Shown here piece after piece: positions 8,608-16,816 of a DNA stretch of 64,000 nucleotides. The stretch spans positions 1-64,000 of the forward strand of contig JAOUIA010000008.1 of assembly GCA_029884335.1 (NCBI GenBank). Direction: 5' to 3'. Origin of the DNA: Betaproteobacteria bacterium. Lineage in GTDB: Bacteria > Pseudomonadota > Gammaproteobacteria > Burkholderiales > Casimicrobiaceae. The notes beneath the pieces were generated by a model. The model searched no databases. It worked only from the letters and a program-made list of their open reading frames with translations, and was not told the DNA's origin. A program made the position numbers and the translations under genes. Each line of letters starts with the position of its first letter. Position 1 is the first letter of the stretch.

Positions 8608-11600
8608 GATGCGGGGTGCTCCTGCGGGGTGGGGGGAGGCGGTCCGGCGCGCCGCAGCTGCACGTAGTACAGCACCGGGATCACGACGAGCGTGAGCAGC
8701 GTCGAGACCAGGATGCCGAACACCAGCGCGATGGCGAGGCCGTTGAAGATCGGATCGTCGAGGATGAACAGCGCGCCGGCCATGGCCGCGAGGCCGGTCA
8801 GGGCGATCGGCTTCGCGCGCGCCGCCGCGGCGGCGACCACGGCGCGCCCCGGGCTCTCCCCGCGCGCGACCTCGAGGTTCGCGAAGTCGACGAGCAGGAT
8901 CGAGTTGCGCACGATGATGCCGGCGAGCGCGATCATGCCGATCATCGACGTCGCGGTGAACGGCGCGCCGAGCAGCGCGTGCCCGGGCATGACGCCGACG
9001 ATGGTCAGCGGGATCGGCGCCATGATCACCAGCGGGGTCAGGTACGAGCCGAACTGCGCGACGACGAGCAGGTAGATCAGCACCAGCCCCACCGCGTAGG
9101 CGATGCCCATGTCGCGGAACGTCTCGTAGGTGACCTGCCACTCGCCGTCCCACTTGAGCGCGTAGCCCCGGTACCAGTCCGAGGGCTGGCTGATGAAGCG
9201 CTCGTCGAGCGCGGCGCCGTGCGGCACCTCGAGCCCGCCCACGGCGGATCGCGCGGCGAACATCCCGTACAGCGGGCTGTCGCTGCCGCCGGCGACGTCG
9301 GCGAACACGTAGCTGACCGGCAGCAGGTCCTTGCGGTAGCGCGTCTTCTCGCGCTGCGCGTCGCGCACCTCGACCAGCTCGGAGAGCGGCAGCGTGGCGC
9401 CCGTCGCGCCGCGCACGGGCGTGGCGAGCACGCGGTCGAGCCGCTGCTGCTCGGGCGGCAGCGCGAGACGCACAGGCACGCCGTACTTCGCCTGCCCGTC
9501 GCGCATGCTGGTAACGTCCTCGCCGGAGAGCGCGATGCGCAGCGCGTCGACGACGTCGGCCACCGCCACGCCGGCCGCGGCGGCCTTGCGCTGGTCGACG
9601 CGCACCAGTGCGCGCGGCGCGGCGTCCTCGATCGAGTCGTCCAGCCCGACGACGTGCGGCGTGCCGGCAAGCGCCTGGCGCACGCGCTTGGCGAGCGCGT
9701 GCCGCCCCGCCTCGTCCGGCCCGTAGATCTCGGCAACGATGGGACTCAGCACCGGCGGGCCCGGCGGCACCTCGACAACCTTCACCTTGGCGCCGTGCCG
9801 TGCGCCGATCGCCTCCAGCGCGGGACGCACGGCGAGCGCGATCTCGTGGCTCTGCCGCTTGCGCTCGCGACGGTCGACGAGGTTGACCTGCAGGTCGCCC
9901 CGCTCCGGTTCGCGGCGCAGGTCGTACTGCCGCACCAGGCCGTTGAAGTTGATCGGCGACGACGCGCCGGCGTAGGCCTGGAAGTGCGCAACTTCCGGGA
10001 TCGTCGCGACTTCCGCGCCCAGCTCGGCGAGGACCGCCGCCGTGCGCTCGACCGTGGCGCCCGCCGGCAGGTCGACGATCACCTGGAACTCGCTCTTGTT
10101 GTCGAACGGGAGCATCTTCAGCACGACGAGCTGCACCAGCGCGAGCGACACCGACCCGAGGATCGCGACGAGGACGCCCAGGCCGAGCAGCGCGCGGCGG
10201 CGCCCTCCGCGGGGCTCCTCGACGAACGGCGTCAGCAGCCGCGCGAACGTGCGCGCGAGCCACGCGTCGAGCTTCGACTCGCCGCCTGCGTGCGCGTGCT
10301 TCGGCGCGAGCTTGAGCGCCAGCCAGGGCGTGACGACGAACGCGATCGCCAGCGAGATCAGCATCCCCATGCTCGCGTTGATCGGGATCGGGCTCATGTA
10401 CGGCCCCATGAGGCCGGTCACGAACGCCATCGGCAGCAGCGCCGCGATCACCGTCAGCGTGGCGAGGATGGTCGGGCCGCCGACCTCGTCGACCGCCTGC
10501 GGGATCAGCGCGAGGAGCGACCGCTCCGGGTGCAGCGCGCGGTGGCGGTGGATGTTCTCGACGACGACGATCGCATCGTCGACGAGGATGCCGATGGAGA
10601 AGATCAACGCGAACAGCGACACGCGGTTGAGCGTGAACCCCCACGCCCACGACGCGAACAGCGTCGCCGCCAGCGTGAGCAGCACCGCCGCGCCGACGAT
10701 CACCGCTTCGCGCCGGCCCAGCGCGACGAACACCAGCGCCACCACCGACAGCGTGGCGAAGGCGAGCTTGCTCATCAGGAGCTTCGCCTTGTCGTCGGCG
10801 GTGCGGCCGTAGTCGCGCGTGACGGTCACCTCGATCCCGGCCGGGATCACGCTGTTGGCGAGCTCGGCGAGCCGCGCCTCCACCCGGCGCGCGACGTCGA
10901 CCGCGTTCTCGCCGGCCTTCTTCGTCACCTGCACGGTGACGGCCGGGTGCGTCCCGCCCGCCCCGCCGGCGGACGCCGCGCCCTGCCCGTGCCTCGCGTA
11001 CTGCGAAGGCGGCGGCGGGCCGTCGACGACGCGGGCGACGTCGGCGAGGTACACCGGGGCGCCGTCGGCCACGCCCACGACGAGCGAGCGCACGTCCGCC
11101 GCGGTGGCGAAGAAGCCGCCCGTCTCGACGAGCAGCGAGCGGTCGTCGCGCGTGAGGCGCCCGGCGGGCAACCCCGCGTTCGCGCCCAGCATCGCGCGGC
11201 GCAGGTCGGCGGCGGCGAGCCCGTGCGCGGCGAGCTTCTCGTTGTCGAGCAGCACCTGCACGACGCGCCCCGGTCCGCCGATCGTGGCGACCTCGCGCGT
11301 GCCGGGCACGCGCTTGAGCTCCGCCTCGAGCGCGTGCGCGACGCGCTCGAGGTCGAACGGCCCGACGTTGCCGTCCTTCGACCACAGCGTGAGCGCCACG
11401 ATCGGCACGTCGTCGATGCCCTTGGGCTTGACCAGCGGCTCGCCGACGCGAAGCTCGGGCGGCAGCCAGTCGCGGTGCGAGAGGATGGTGTCGTGCAGGC
11501 GCACGACGGCGTCGTTGCGCGACACGCCGACCTTGTACTGCAGCGTGATCACCGCCTGCCCGGGCCGCGAGACCGACCACACGTGCTCGATGCCCTGGAT

Positions 11601-11828
11601 CTGCGAGAGCACCTGCTCGGCGGGAATGGCGATCAGCTGCTCGACGTCGGCGACCGACGCGCCGGGAAACGGCACGAACACGTTCGCCATGGTCACGTCG
11701 ATCTGCGGCTCCTCCTCGCGCGGCGTAACGGCGATCGCGAAGGCGCCGAGGATCATCGCCACGATGGCGACGAGCGGGGTCAGCCGCGAATGCAGGAAGA
11801 AGCCGGCGATGCGGCCGGAGATGCCCAT
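8604..11828 (-). CDS. RND family efflux pump inner-membrane subunit
   Basis: 1,074 residues, the normal length for an AcrB/CzcA-type antiporter. The first membrane helix follows MGISGRIAGFFLHSRLTPL, and a large periplasmic loop includes the VPFPGASVADVEQL segment. The membrane bundle around residues 340-500 carries GILVDDAIVVVENIHRHRAL, the conserved RND motif with the proton-relay aspartates. A second half repeats the plan. The absence of an adjacent outer-membrane channel gene means a shared TolC-like partner is likely. It pairs with the adaptor encoded just upstream (10 bp gap). The substrate is not deducible. Confidence 0.9.
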   Translation of the reverse strand: MGISGRIAGFFLHSRLTPLVAIVAMILGAFAIAVTPREEEPQIDVTMANVFVPFPGASVADVEQLIAIPAEQVLSQIQGIEHVWSVSRPGQAVITLQYKVGVSRNDAVVRLHDTILSHRDWLPPELRVGEPLVKPKGIDDVPIVALTLWSKDGNVGPFDLERVAHALEAELKRVPGTREVATIGGPGRVVQVLLDNEKLAAHGLAAADLRRAMLGANAGLPAGRLTRDDRSLLVETGGFFATAADVRSLVVGVADGAPVYLADVARVVDGPPPPSQYARHGQGAASAGGAGGTHPAVTVQVTKKAGENAVDVARRVEARLAELANSVIPAGIEVTVTRDYGRTADDKAKLLMSKLAFATLSVVALVFVALGRREAVIVGAAVLLTLAATLFASWAWGFTLNRVSLFALIFSIGILVDDAIVVVENIHRHRALHPERSLLALIPQAVDEVGGPTILATLTVIAALLPMAFVTGLMGPYMSPIPINASMGMLISLAIAFVVTPWLALKLAPKHAHAGGESKLDAWLARTFARLLTPFVEEPRGGRRRALLGLGVLVAILGSVSLALVQLVVLKMLPFDNKSEFQVIVDLPAGATVERTAAVLAELGAEVATIPEVAHFQAYAGASSPINFNGLVRQYDLRREPERGDLQVNLVDRRERKRQSHEIALAVRPALEAIGARHGAKVKVVEVPPGPPVLSPIVAEIYGPDEAGRHALAKRVRQALAGTPHVVGLDDSIEDAAPRALVRVDQRKAAAAGVAVADVVDALRIALSGEDVTSMRDGQAKYGVPVRLALPPEQQRLDRVLATPVRGATGATLPLSELVEVRDAQREKTRYRKDLLPVSYVFADVAGGSDSPLYGMFAARSAVGGLEVPHGAALDERFISQPSDWYRGYALKWDGEWQVTYETFRDMGIAYAVGLVLIYLLVVAQFGSYLTPLVIMAPIPLTIVGVMPGHALLGAPFTATSMIGMIALAGIIVRNSILLVDFANLEVARGESPGRAVVAAAAARAKPIALTGLAAMAGALFILDDPIFNGLAIALVFGILVSTLLTLVVIPVLYYVQLRRAGPPPPTPQEHPAS

Positions 11829-11838
11829 CGGAGCGCGC

Positions 11839-12864
11839 CTAGCGCGACGCGGTCGCGATGCCGGCAGCCACCGGATCGCGCGCGTACTTCTCGCCGGCGG
11901 CGAGCCCCGAAAGGACCTCGACGACGGGGCCGGTTTCGGGGTCGATCAGCGTCTCGCCCGTGCGGACCTGGCGCAGCAGCCAGCTTCCCTGCGCGCCGAG
12001 CACGTACACGGCGGTCAGCTCGCCGCGCCTGAGCAGCGCGGTCGGCGGCACGGCGATCGCGCGCACGGAGCCCACCGGGAACTGCGCGCGCGCGAACTGC
12101 CCCGGCAGCAGGCCCGCTCCCGACGGGAGGTCCAGCCGCACGCGCACCGTGTGCGTCTTCACGTCGGCGAGCGGCACCACGGTCGCGCGCACGGCGTTGA
12201 CCGCGCGCCCGAGCACGGGCAGTTCGACAGCCACCGGCAGCTCGCGCTTCCAGCGCGCGAGCGTGGCCTGCGGCAGCGTGGCCGTCACCCGCAGTTCCGA
12301 CGGATCGAACACCGTGACGATCGCGCGGCCGGGCGACGCGTGGTCGCCCGCCTCGACGTGCGTCGCGCCCACCACGCCGGCGAACGGCGCGGTGATCGTG
12401 GCGAACGATCGCTGCGTCACCGCCTGGCCGGCGGACGCCTTCAGCGCCGCGACCTGCGCCTGCGCCGCCTTGTACGCCGCTTCGGCCTGGTCGACCGCGG
12501 CCTGGCTCACGAACTTCTGCGCTGCAAGGTCGCGCTGGCGCTCGTAGTGGCGCTTTGCGTTGACGAGATTCGCCTCGGCCTCCGCCACCTGCGACAGGCT
12601 CGCCGCCACGCCCTGCTCGGCCACGCGCGCGTCGATGCGCGCGAGCAGCTGCCCGGCCTGCACGCGGTCGCCGGCCTTCACCGCCAACTGGGTGACGCGA
12701 CCGTCGGCCTGCGCGCCCACGGTCGCCTGCCGCACCGCCTCGACCACGCCCTCGGCGGCGAACGCCTGCGGCAGCTCGCGGGCGCGCGCTTCCAGCGTCG
12801 CGGGCGCCTGCGCGTAGGCAGGCAGGCCCGCGACGAGGATGATGGCGGCGGTCGCGCGAAGCAT
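11839..12864 (-). CDS. RND efflux periplasmic adaptor (membrane fusion protein)
   Basis: 341 residues from ATG at 12864, preceded by a Sec signal (MLRATAAIILVAGLPAYAQA). The HlyD/AcrA plan is clear: a lipoyl-like half motif GRVTQLAVKAGDRVQAGQLL (about 55-75), a coiled-coil hairpin (VAEAEANLVNAKRHYERQRD), the second lipoyl half ITAPFAGVVGATHVEAGDHA and a beta-barrel domain. No lipobox cysteine is seen, so it is periplasmic rather than lipidated. It precedes the pump gene in the same unit. Confidence 0.9.
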   Translation of the reverse strand: MLRATAAIILVAGLPAYAQAPATLEARARELPQAFAAEGVVEAVRQATVGAQADGRVTQLAVKAGDRVQAGQLLARIDARVAEQGVAASLSQVAEAEANLVNAKRHYERQRDLAAQKFVSQAAVDQAEAAYKAAQAQVAALKASAGQAVTQRSFATITAPFAGVVGATHVEAGDHASPGRAIVTVFDPSELRVTATLPQATLARWKRELPVAVELPVLGRAVNAVRATVVPLADVKTHTVRVRLDLPSGAGLLPGQFARAQFPVGSVRAIAVPPTALLRRGELTAVYVLGAQGSWLLRQVRTGETLIDPETGPVVEVLSGLAAGEKYARDPVAAGIATASR

Positions 12865-12887
12865 CGACGAACTCCCAGAAGTGCCGA

Positions 12888-13082
12888 TCAGCGGGTCCGG
12901 CAGGTCCGGATGCCGAATGGCAGGTACAGCGGGCACCAGCCGATCAGGCCGGTGGCGAGCGGCACCACGCCGATCCAGCCCCACGCCGCGTAGGCGCTGC
13001 CGGAGAACAGCGCGAACAGGATCAGCGCGAGCCCCGCGACGATCCGCACAGCGCGATCGATACCACCGACGTTGACCTGCAT
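12888..13082 (-). CDS. DUF2892 (YgaP-like membrane domain) protein
   Basis: 64 residues: MQVNVGGIDRAVRIVAGLAL, then two transmembrane helices and GLIGWCPLYLPFGIRTC. This is the stand-alone YgaP-type membrane hairpin with the GWCPLY cysteine. It starts 23 bp before the RND adaptor and probably leads the efflux unit. It is divergent from the Crp/Fnr gene at 13238, which makes that regulator a candidate controller. Confidence 0.8.
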   Translation of the reverse strand: MQVNVGGIDRAVRIVAGLALILFALFSGSAYAAWGWIGVVPLATGLIGWCPLYLPFGIRTCRTR

Positions 13083-13237
13083 GGTTGATCTCCCTCACGT
13101 TGACGACGTGTCGCATCGTAGCGCCGGGCGCGCTTCGGCTCTGTGACCCCGGTTCCGCAGCCGGCTGCGCCTCGCCAGGGGACGGGTCGACCGGTCCCGC
13201 CGCGCCGTTGGGTAGAATCGGCCGGGACGAGCCGCGC

Positions 13238-13921
13238 ATGGACGCCACCACGCTCTCCCCCCTCGCGCAGCGCCTCGGCGCCGCTTTTCCCGAACTCGCG
13301 CGCTCCGCCGCCACGCTCGAGCGCATCGCCTCGCGTGGCGCCTACCGCCAGGTGCCCGCGGGCGGCGTGATGTTCAACGAGCACTCGCCCTGCAACGGCT
13401 TCCCGCTCGTCCTCGCAGGCTCGGTCCGCGTCGTCCAGCGCTTTCCCAACGGCCGCGAGATCCAGCTCTACCGCGTCAAGTCCGGCGAGTCGTGCCTGCT
13501 GTCAGGCAGCTGCCTGCTCGGCAACAGCGACTACGCGGCGAGCGGCGTTGCCGAGACGGCGGTCGAGCTGGTGGTGATCCCCCCCGCCGAGTTCCGCGCG
13601 CTGGTGGCGGGCGACGAGGTGTTCCGCGAGCACGTGTTCAGCCTCTACGGCGAGCGGTTGGCCGCGCTCATGCAGCTGGTCGAGGCGATCTCGTGGCAGA
13701 AGCTCGACCAGCGGCTCGCCGCGCTGCTGATCGGGCGCACGCGCGACGGCGCGACCACTTTGCAGGCGACGCACCAGGCGCTCGCCGACGAGCTGGGCAG
13801 CGTGCGCGAGATCGTCTCGCGGCTGCTGCGCTCGTTCGAGGACCGCGGCTGGGTCGAACTGGGGCGCGAGCGCATCACGGTGCGCGACGCGGCCTCGCTC
13901 GCCGCGCTGGCCAAGGGCTGA
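13238..13921 (+). CDS. Crp/Fnr family transcription regulator without FNR iron-sulfur cysteines
   Basis: 227 residues from ATG at 13238; a TAGAAT -10 element sits at 13213-13218. An N-terminal cyclic-nucleotide-like beta roll is followed by a dimer helix and a winged helix-turn-helix. The recognition helix SVREIVSRLLRSF keeps the E-x2-S-R pattern with which FNR reads TTGAT half-sites. The N-terminal cysteine set that holds the FNR oxygen-sensing cluster is absent; the cysteines seen are at ESCLLSGSC and one at SPCNG. The signal it senses is thus unknown. It is divergent from the DUF2892/RND unit. Its stop lies 3 bp before the repeat block that follows. Confidence 0.85.
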   Translation: MDATTLSPLAQRLGAAFPELARSAATLERIASRGAYRQVPAGGVMFNEHSPCNGFPLVLAGSVRVVQRFPNGREIQLYRVKSGESCLLSGSCLLGNSDYAASGVAETAVELVVIPPAEFRALVAGDEVFREHVFSLYGERLAALMQLVEAISWQKLDQRLAALLIGRTRDGATTLQATHQALADELGSVREIVSRLLRSFEDRGWVELGRERITVRDAASLAALAKG

Positions 13922-13924
13922 CGT

Positions 13925-14117
13925 GGAAAGTAGGGTCAGACTCGACTTTCCCGCAGACCGCGCCATGGAAAGTAGGGTCAGACTCGACTTTCCTGGAAAC
14001 CGAGTCGCCCTCCCGGCCGTCAGCATGCGGGAAAGTAGGGTCAGACTCGACTTTCCCGGAGACCGCGCCGCAATCCTCGCCGTTAGCTCTGGAAAGTCGA
14101 GTCTGACCCTACTTTCC
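13925..14117. repeat. Four copies of a 27-bp palindromic repeat
   Basis: The unit GGAAAGTAGGGTCAGACTCG + ACTTTCC occurs at 13925-13951, 13967-13993 and 14030-14056 on the plus strand, and inverted at 14091-14117. The arms GGAAAGT/ACTTTCC make each unit a hairpin. Spacers are of unequal length (15, 36 and 34 bp) and unrelated. The inverted copy contains the TAG stop of the hemerythrin-like gene at 14109. It looks like REP-type DNA of the kind moved by RAYT transposases, none of which is encoded here. Confidence 0.9.
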
Positions 14118-14693
14118 TGTGCCCACCGGCGGCGGCGCGGCGCGCACGATGCGGCGGAACAGCTCGTCAAACCCGGTCGCCTGGCTCGCGCCGGACAGCG
14201 GGTCCTCCTGCGCGGCGAACGCGGCGTCGATCTCCGCCCAGTCGCCGGCGTCGAAGTGCGCCTCGCACAGCGGCATCGCCTCGAGTTCCTCGCGGCGCAT
14301 GTGCCCCCAGTGAAACGTCGCGTAATCGTCCGCCAGCTCTGCGAAAGCCTCGCGCGCCGACCCGGTGTCCGCGGGGTCGCCTTGCGCGGCCTGCCAGCGC
14401 CCCAGCGCGCGGCGGAGCGCCCGGATGCGCCGCGCACCTTCGGCGTGCTCGCGCTGCAGCGCGTCGACCAGCGCGGCGGCCGGGGCGTGCCGCTGCCGCA
14501 GCCGCGCGAACAGCCACACGTCCTCCTTCGGGTGGTGGAAGCGCTCGGGAAAGTCCTCGATGTAGCGCAGCATCGCCGCGAGCAGCGCGAAGTCGGGCGG
14601 CGCCTCCCGCGCGGCGCGGACGAGGTAGACGAGGCCGTGGATCACCGCGGCGAGCGAGCGGTGCTCGGCGCGTATCGCGCTCAGGGCTTGCAT
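14109..14693 (-). CDS. Hemerythrin-like (HHE) domain protein
   Basis: 194 residues forming a four-helix HHE domain. Iron-ligand candidates are His11 in EHRSL, HHPKED, EHAEG and the HWGHMRREE helix, the expected order for a non-haem diiron oxygen/NO-binding hemerythrin. The C-terminus (VGTGK) is created by the adjacent palindromic repeat, which supplies the last codons and the TAG. A second HHE protein lies 0.5 kb away, with SirB2 between, which suggests a shared role in oxygen or NO handling. It lacks an attached signalling domain. Confidence 0.8.
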   Translation of the reverse strand: MQALSAIRAEHRSLAAVIHGLVYLVRAAREAPPDFALLAAMLRYIEDFPERFHHPKEDVWLFARLRQRHAPAAALVDALQREHAEGARRIRALRRALGRWQAAQGDPADTGSAREAFAELADDYATFHWGHMRREELEAMPLCEAHFDAGDWAEIDAAFAAQEDPLSGASQATGFDELFRRIVRAAPPPVGTGK

Positions 14694-14746
14694 GGCGGGC
14701 GTCGAGGGGCGCTGCGAATGGTAACGCGGGCGCCGCGGGGGATGCG

Positions 14747-15142
14747 GTGATCGACTATGCGGCGCTCAAGGCGGTGCACGTCGGCGCGGTGGCCCTCTCG
14801 GGCACGCTGTTCGCGCTGCGCGGCGCGTGGCGGCTGGCGAGGCCCGATGCGACGCTCGCCCTTCCCTCGCGCGTCCTGCCGCGCGTCGTCGACACCGTGC
14901 TGCTGCTCTCGGCGCTCGCGCTCGCGGCGAGGTGGTTCCGTGACGGCCTGCCGGTCGGCTGGATCGGCGTCAAGATGATCCTGCTCGTGGCCTACATCGG
15001 CATCGGGATGGTCGCGCTGCGTCGCGGCCTGCGCGCCGGCCCCCGGACGGCCGCGCTTGCCGCTGCCGCCCTCGCCTTCGCATGCATCGTCGGCGTCGCG
15101 CTGACCAAGTCCCCGACGGGCGCCCTGCGCGCGCTCGCCTGA
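14747..15142 (+). CDS. SirB2 family membrane protein
   Basis: 131 residues from GTG at 14747 (VIDYAALKAVHVGAVALSG) with four membrane helices and the SirB2-type first helix (LKxxHxxxxxxSGxLFxLRG). SirB2 proteins are small inner-membrane proteins, often near haem or respiratory genes, without a firm biochemical role. It is followed after 16 bp by a hemerythrin-like gene, so the two are likely co-transcribed. Confidence 0.75.
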   Translation: MIDYAALKAVHVGAVALSGTLFALRGAWRLARPDATLALPSRVLPRVVDTVLLLSALALAARWFRDGLPVGWIGVKMILLVAYIGIGMVALRRGLRAGPRTAALAAAALAFACIVGVALTKSPTGALRALA

Positions 15143-15158
15143 ACCGCAGGGACGTTCC

Positions 15159-15695
15159 ATGAACGACCTCATCGGCGAGCCCGGCGCGCCGTCCTTCGAC
15201 GATCCGCTCGGCATGCTGCGCGCCTGCCACGGCCGCATCGAGCGCCAGCTCGGCACGCTGCGGCGGCTCGCCGCGCACCTGCCCGGGCACGGCGCCGACC
15301 GCGACGCGCAGGCCGCCGCGCGCGCGATCCTGAGGTACTTCGACGACGCGGCGCCGAACCACCACGCCGACGAGGAGGCGAGCGTCTTCCCCAGGCTGCT
15401 CGCCCGCGCGCCTTCGGCACGCGAGACGATCGCCGCGCTCGAACGCGACCACCACGGCGCGTTCGAGGCGAACTGGCGGCGGTTGCGCCCGCTGCTCGCG
15501 GCCATCGCCGCCGGGAGCCGCGAGACGCTGCCGCCCGCGCTCGTGCGCGAGGTCTGCGACGCCTACGCGGCGCACATCGCGCTGGAGAACGACCGGCTGA
15601 TCCCGCTGTGCGCGGAAACGCTGACCCCCGCCGAGCTCGCCGCGATCGGCGCCGAGATGGCCGCCCGCCGCGGCGTGCCCTGGCCAGGAAAGTAG
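15159..15695 (+). CDS. Hemerythrin-like (HHE) domain protein
   Basis: 178 residues. HHE ligand positions are visible as ACHGRIERQL, NHHADEEASVFPRL, ERDHHGAF and YAAHIALENDRLIPL, the canonical order for a diiron hemerythrin. It sits directly after the SirB2 gene. Its final residues PWPGK and TAG stop come from a 25-bp palindrome that also ends the convergent Rrf2 gene. Possible roles are oxygen or NO binding, or iron-centre repair; the sequence does not decide. Confidence 0.8.
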   Translation: MNDLIGEPGAPSFDDPLGMLRACHGRIERQLGTLRRLAAHLPGHGADRDAQAAARAILRYFDDAAPNHHADEEASVFPRLLARAPSARETIAALERDHHGAFEANWRRLRPLLAAIAAGSRETLPPALVREVCDAYAAHIALENDRLIPLCAETLTPAELAAIGAEMAARRGVPWPGK

Positions 15696-15712
15696 GGTCC
15701 GACCCTACTTTC
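15688..15712. repeat. 25-bp perfect palindrome shared by two convergent stop codons
   Basis: GAAAGTAGGGTC, one central base, then its exact reverse complement. Both strands read AAG TAG, so the hemerythrin-like gene on plus and the Rrf2 gene on minus both end with Lys-stop inside the element. It belongs to the same family as the repeats at 13925-14117. It can fold into a long stem but has no U-tract. Confidence 0.9.
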
Positions 15713-16115
15713 GGTGGCGCTCGACGATGCGCAGCATCGTGGCGAGCGTGATCGTGGCGAACGTCGCGCGCGCCATCTCGTCGACCTCCTCGAGCACGGT
15801 GGCCAGCGCCCGGCCGACCGGCGTGTCGTCGCCGCCTTCGCGCCGCTCGTCGCGCCCGTCGAAGTCCTCGAACAGCTGGATCACGTCGAGCAGCGTCAGC
15901 CGGCGGGCGTTGGCCGCGAAGCGGTAGCCGCCGCCGACGCCGCGCACCGACTCGACGACGCCCGCGCGCGCGAGTTCCGAGAGCACCTTGGCGAGGTGGT
16001 GCGGCGAGACGTCGTAGCGCTCGGCGATCGACGAGGCCGCGATGTGCCGCGCCGGGTCCGCGGCGAACTCGAGCACGCTGTAGAGCGCGAGCCGGGTGTT
16101 CTTCTGCAGCTTCAC
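15705..16115 (-). CDS. Rrf2 family transcription regulator lacking cluster cysteines
   Basis: 136 residues from GTG at 16115 (MKLQKNTRLALYSVLEFAAD). A winged helix-turn-helix (IAERYDVSPHHLAKVLSEL) and the wing GVGGGYRFAANARRLTLLDV are typical of Rrf2/NsrR/IscR. There is no cysteine in the whole protein, so it cannot hold the [2Fe-2S] or [4Fe-4S] cluster of NsrR/IscR by the known ligands. It is coupled to the upstream GNAT gene (GTGA) and convergent with a hemerythrin-like gene. Its stop is supplied by the palindrome at 15688-15712. Confidence 0.85.
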   Translation of the reverse strand: MKLQKNTRLALYSVLEFAADPARHIAASSIAERYDVSPHHLAKVLSELARAGVVESVRGVGGGYRFAANARRLTLLDVIQLFEDFDGRDERREGGDDTPVGRALATVLEEVDEMARATFATITLATMLRIVERHRK

Positions 16116-16591
16116 GCGTCCATCTCCAGCGGGATGAACGGCGCGGCCATCATCCCCTGGCTGCGGAAGAACGAGAGGATCAGGCGGTTGTCGCGCGAGA
16201 GCATCGTGCGCACCTTGGTCACGCCGGCGGCGCGGAAGCCCGCGCAGATGGCGGCGAGCAGGCGGGTGCCCACGCCCGCCTGCCGCGCGTCCGGATCGAC
16301 GTCGATGGCGAACACCCAGCCGCAGGGCGGCGAGCCGAACTCCCAGTCGCGCACCTCGCCGATGACGAAGCCGGCGACGACGCCTCCGGCGTCGGCGACG
16401 AGGAACTGCCGGCCTTCGCTGCGCGAGGCGCCGTAGCGCTTGTAGACGCCCTGCCAGTAGGCGCGTTTCTCGATGCCGGTCACGCGCGTGTCGATGGCGA
16501 TCACCGCGTCGAGGTCGGCCGCGCGCACCGGCCGAACGGCGACCGCCCCGGCAGCCGCGCCGGGGGCACGGCGGCGCGGCGCGCCGCTCAA
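16112..16591 (-). CDS. GNAT family N-acetyltransferase
   Basis: 159 residues. The GNAT fold is clear: an N-terminal VRPVRAADLDAVIAIDTRVT segment, then FAIDVDPDARQAGVGTRLLA with the acetyl-CoA Q-x2-G-x-G/A loop, then MLSRDNRLILSFFRSQGM. Its N-terminal motif (ADLDAVIAIDTRVTGIEKRAY) is shared with both halves of the tandem GNAT at 25343 (RDLDAVVAID and ADLADIVRVDRRVTGRDRSAY), so these are relatives. Its GTGA overlap couples it to the Rrf2 regulator. It is divergent from the pad operon across a region with an FNR-like box and an operator. Confidence 0.8.
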   Translation of the reverse strand: MSGAPRRRAPGAAAGAVAVRPVRAADLDAVIAIDTRVTGIEKRAYWQGVYKRYGASRSEGRQFLVADAGGVVAGFVIGEVRDWEFGSPPCGWVFAIDVDPDARQAGVGTRLLAAICAGFRAAGVTKVRTMLSRDNRLILSFFRSQGMMAAPFIPLEMDA

Positions 16592-16624
16592 CGCTCGCCC
16601 CCGCGACGCCCGCGAACCAAAAGG

Positions 16625-16638
16625 ATGACGTACATCAA
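16625..16638. promoter_or_regulatory. FNR-like box upstream of the pad operon
   Basis: ATGACGTACATCAA matches TTGAY-N4-RTCAA at all but the first base; the other strand reads TTGATGTACGTCAT. It lies in the 225-bp divergent gap between the GNAT gene (start 16591) and the pad unit, immediately beside the operator at 16643-16668. Confidence 0.45.
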
Positions 16639-16642
16639 ATCA

Positions 16643-16668
16643 CAAATACGCATTCGGATGCCAGATTA
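16643..16668 (-). promoter_or_regulatory. Putative operator, pad copy of a shared imperfect palindrome
   Basis: Read on the minus strand, TAATCTGGCATCCGAATGCG plus TATTTG matches the had/kor element at 35521 in 19 of 26 positions without gaps, and the perfect palindrome at 25247 in 15 of 26. It is AT-rich DNA in an otherwise GC-rich region and lies between the FNR-like box and the pad genes. Confidence 0.5.
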
Positions 16669-16816
16669 GCCCGATCCGGCCGATCCGGCAACTGGCGGCC
16701 GCGAGACGACACGCGCCGCCGGTCCGCCGCCGGCACGCGCAGCGCGAACGGTGGACGAGCCGTCGCGGGCGGCGCCCGAGCGCTGCCGCGCACCGGCAGA
16801 CGGAGGTTTCCTGGCG

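Noticed and set aside
8616-12032. A 1,138-codon open frame on plus opposite the RND pump
   Set aside because: Composition is that of an antisense shadow; the minus frame encodes an obvious AcrB-type protein.
13083-13120. FNR box in the DUF2892-crp gap (TTGATCTCCCTCAC)
   Set aside because: The right half-site does not match RTCAA; only one half is credible.
13925-14117. CRISPR-like array (four 27-bp repeats with spacers)
   Set aside because: Spacers are of unequal length (15, 36, 34 bp), one repeat is inverted, and there are no cas genes. The repeats match the gene-end palindromes elsewhere.
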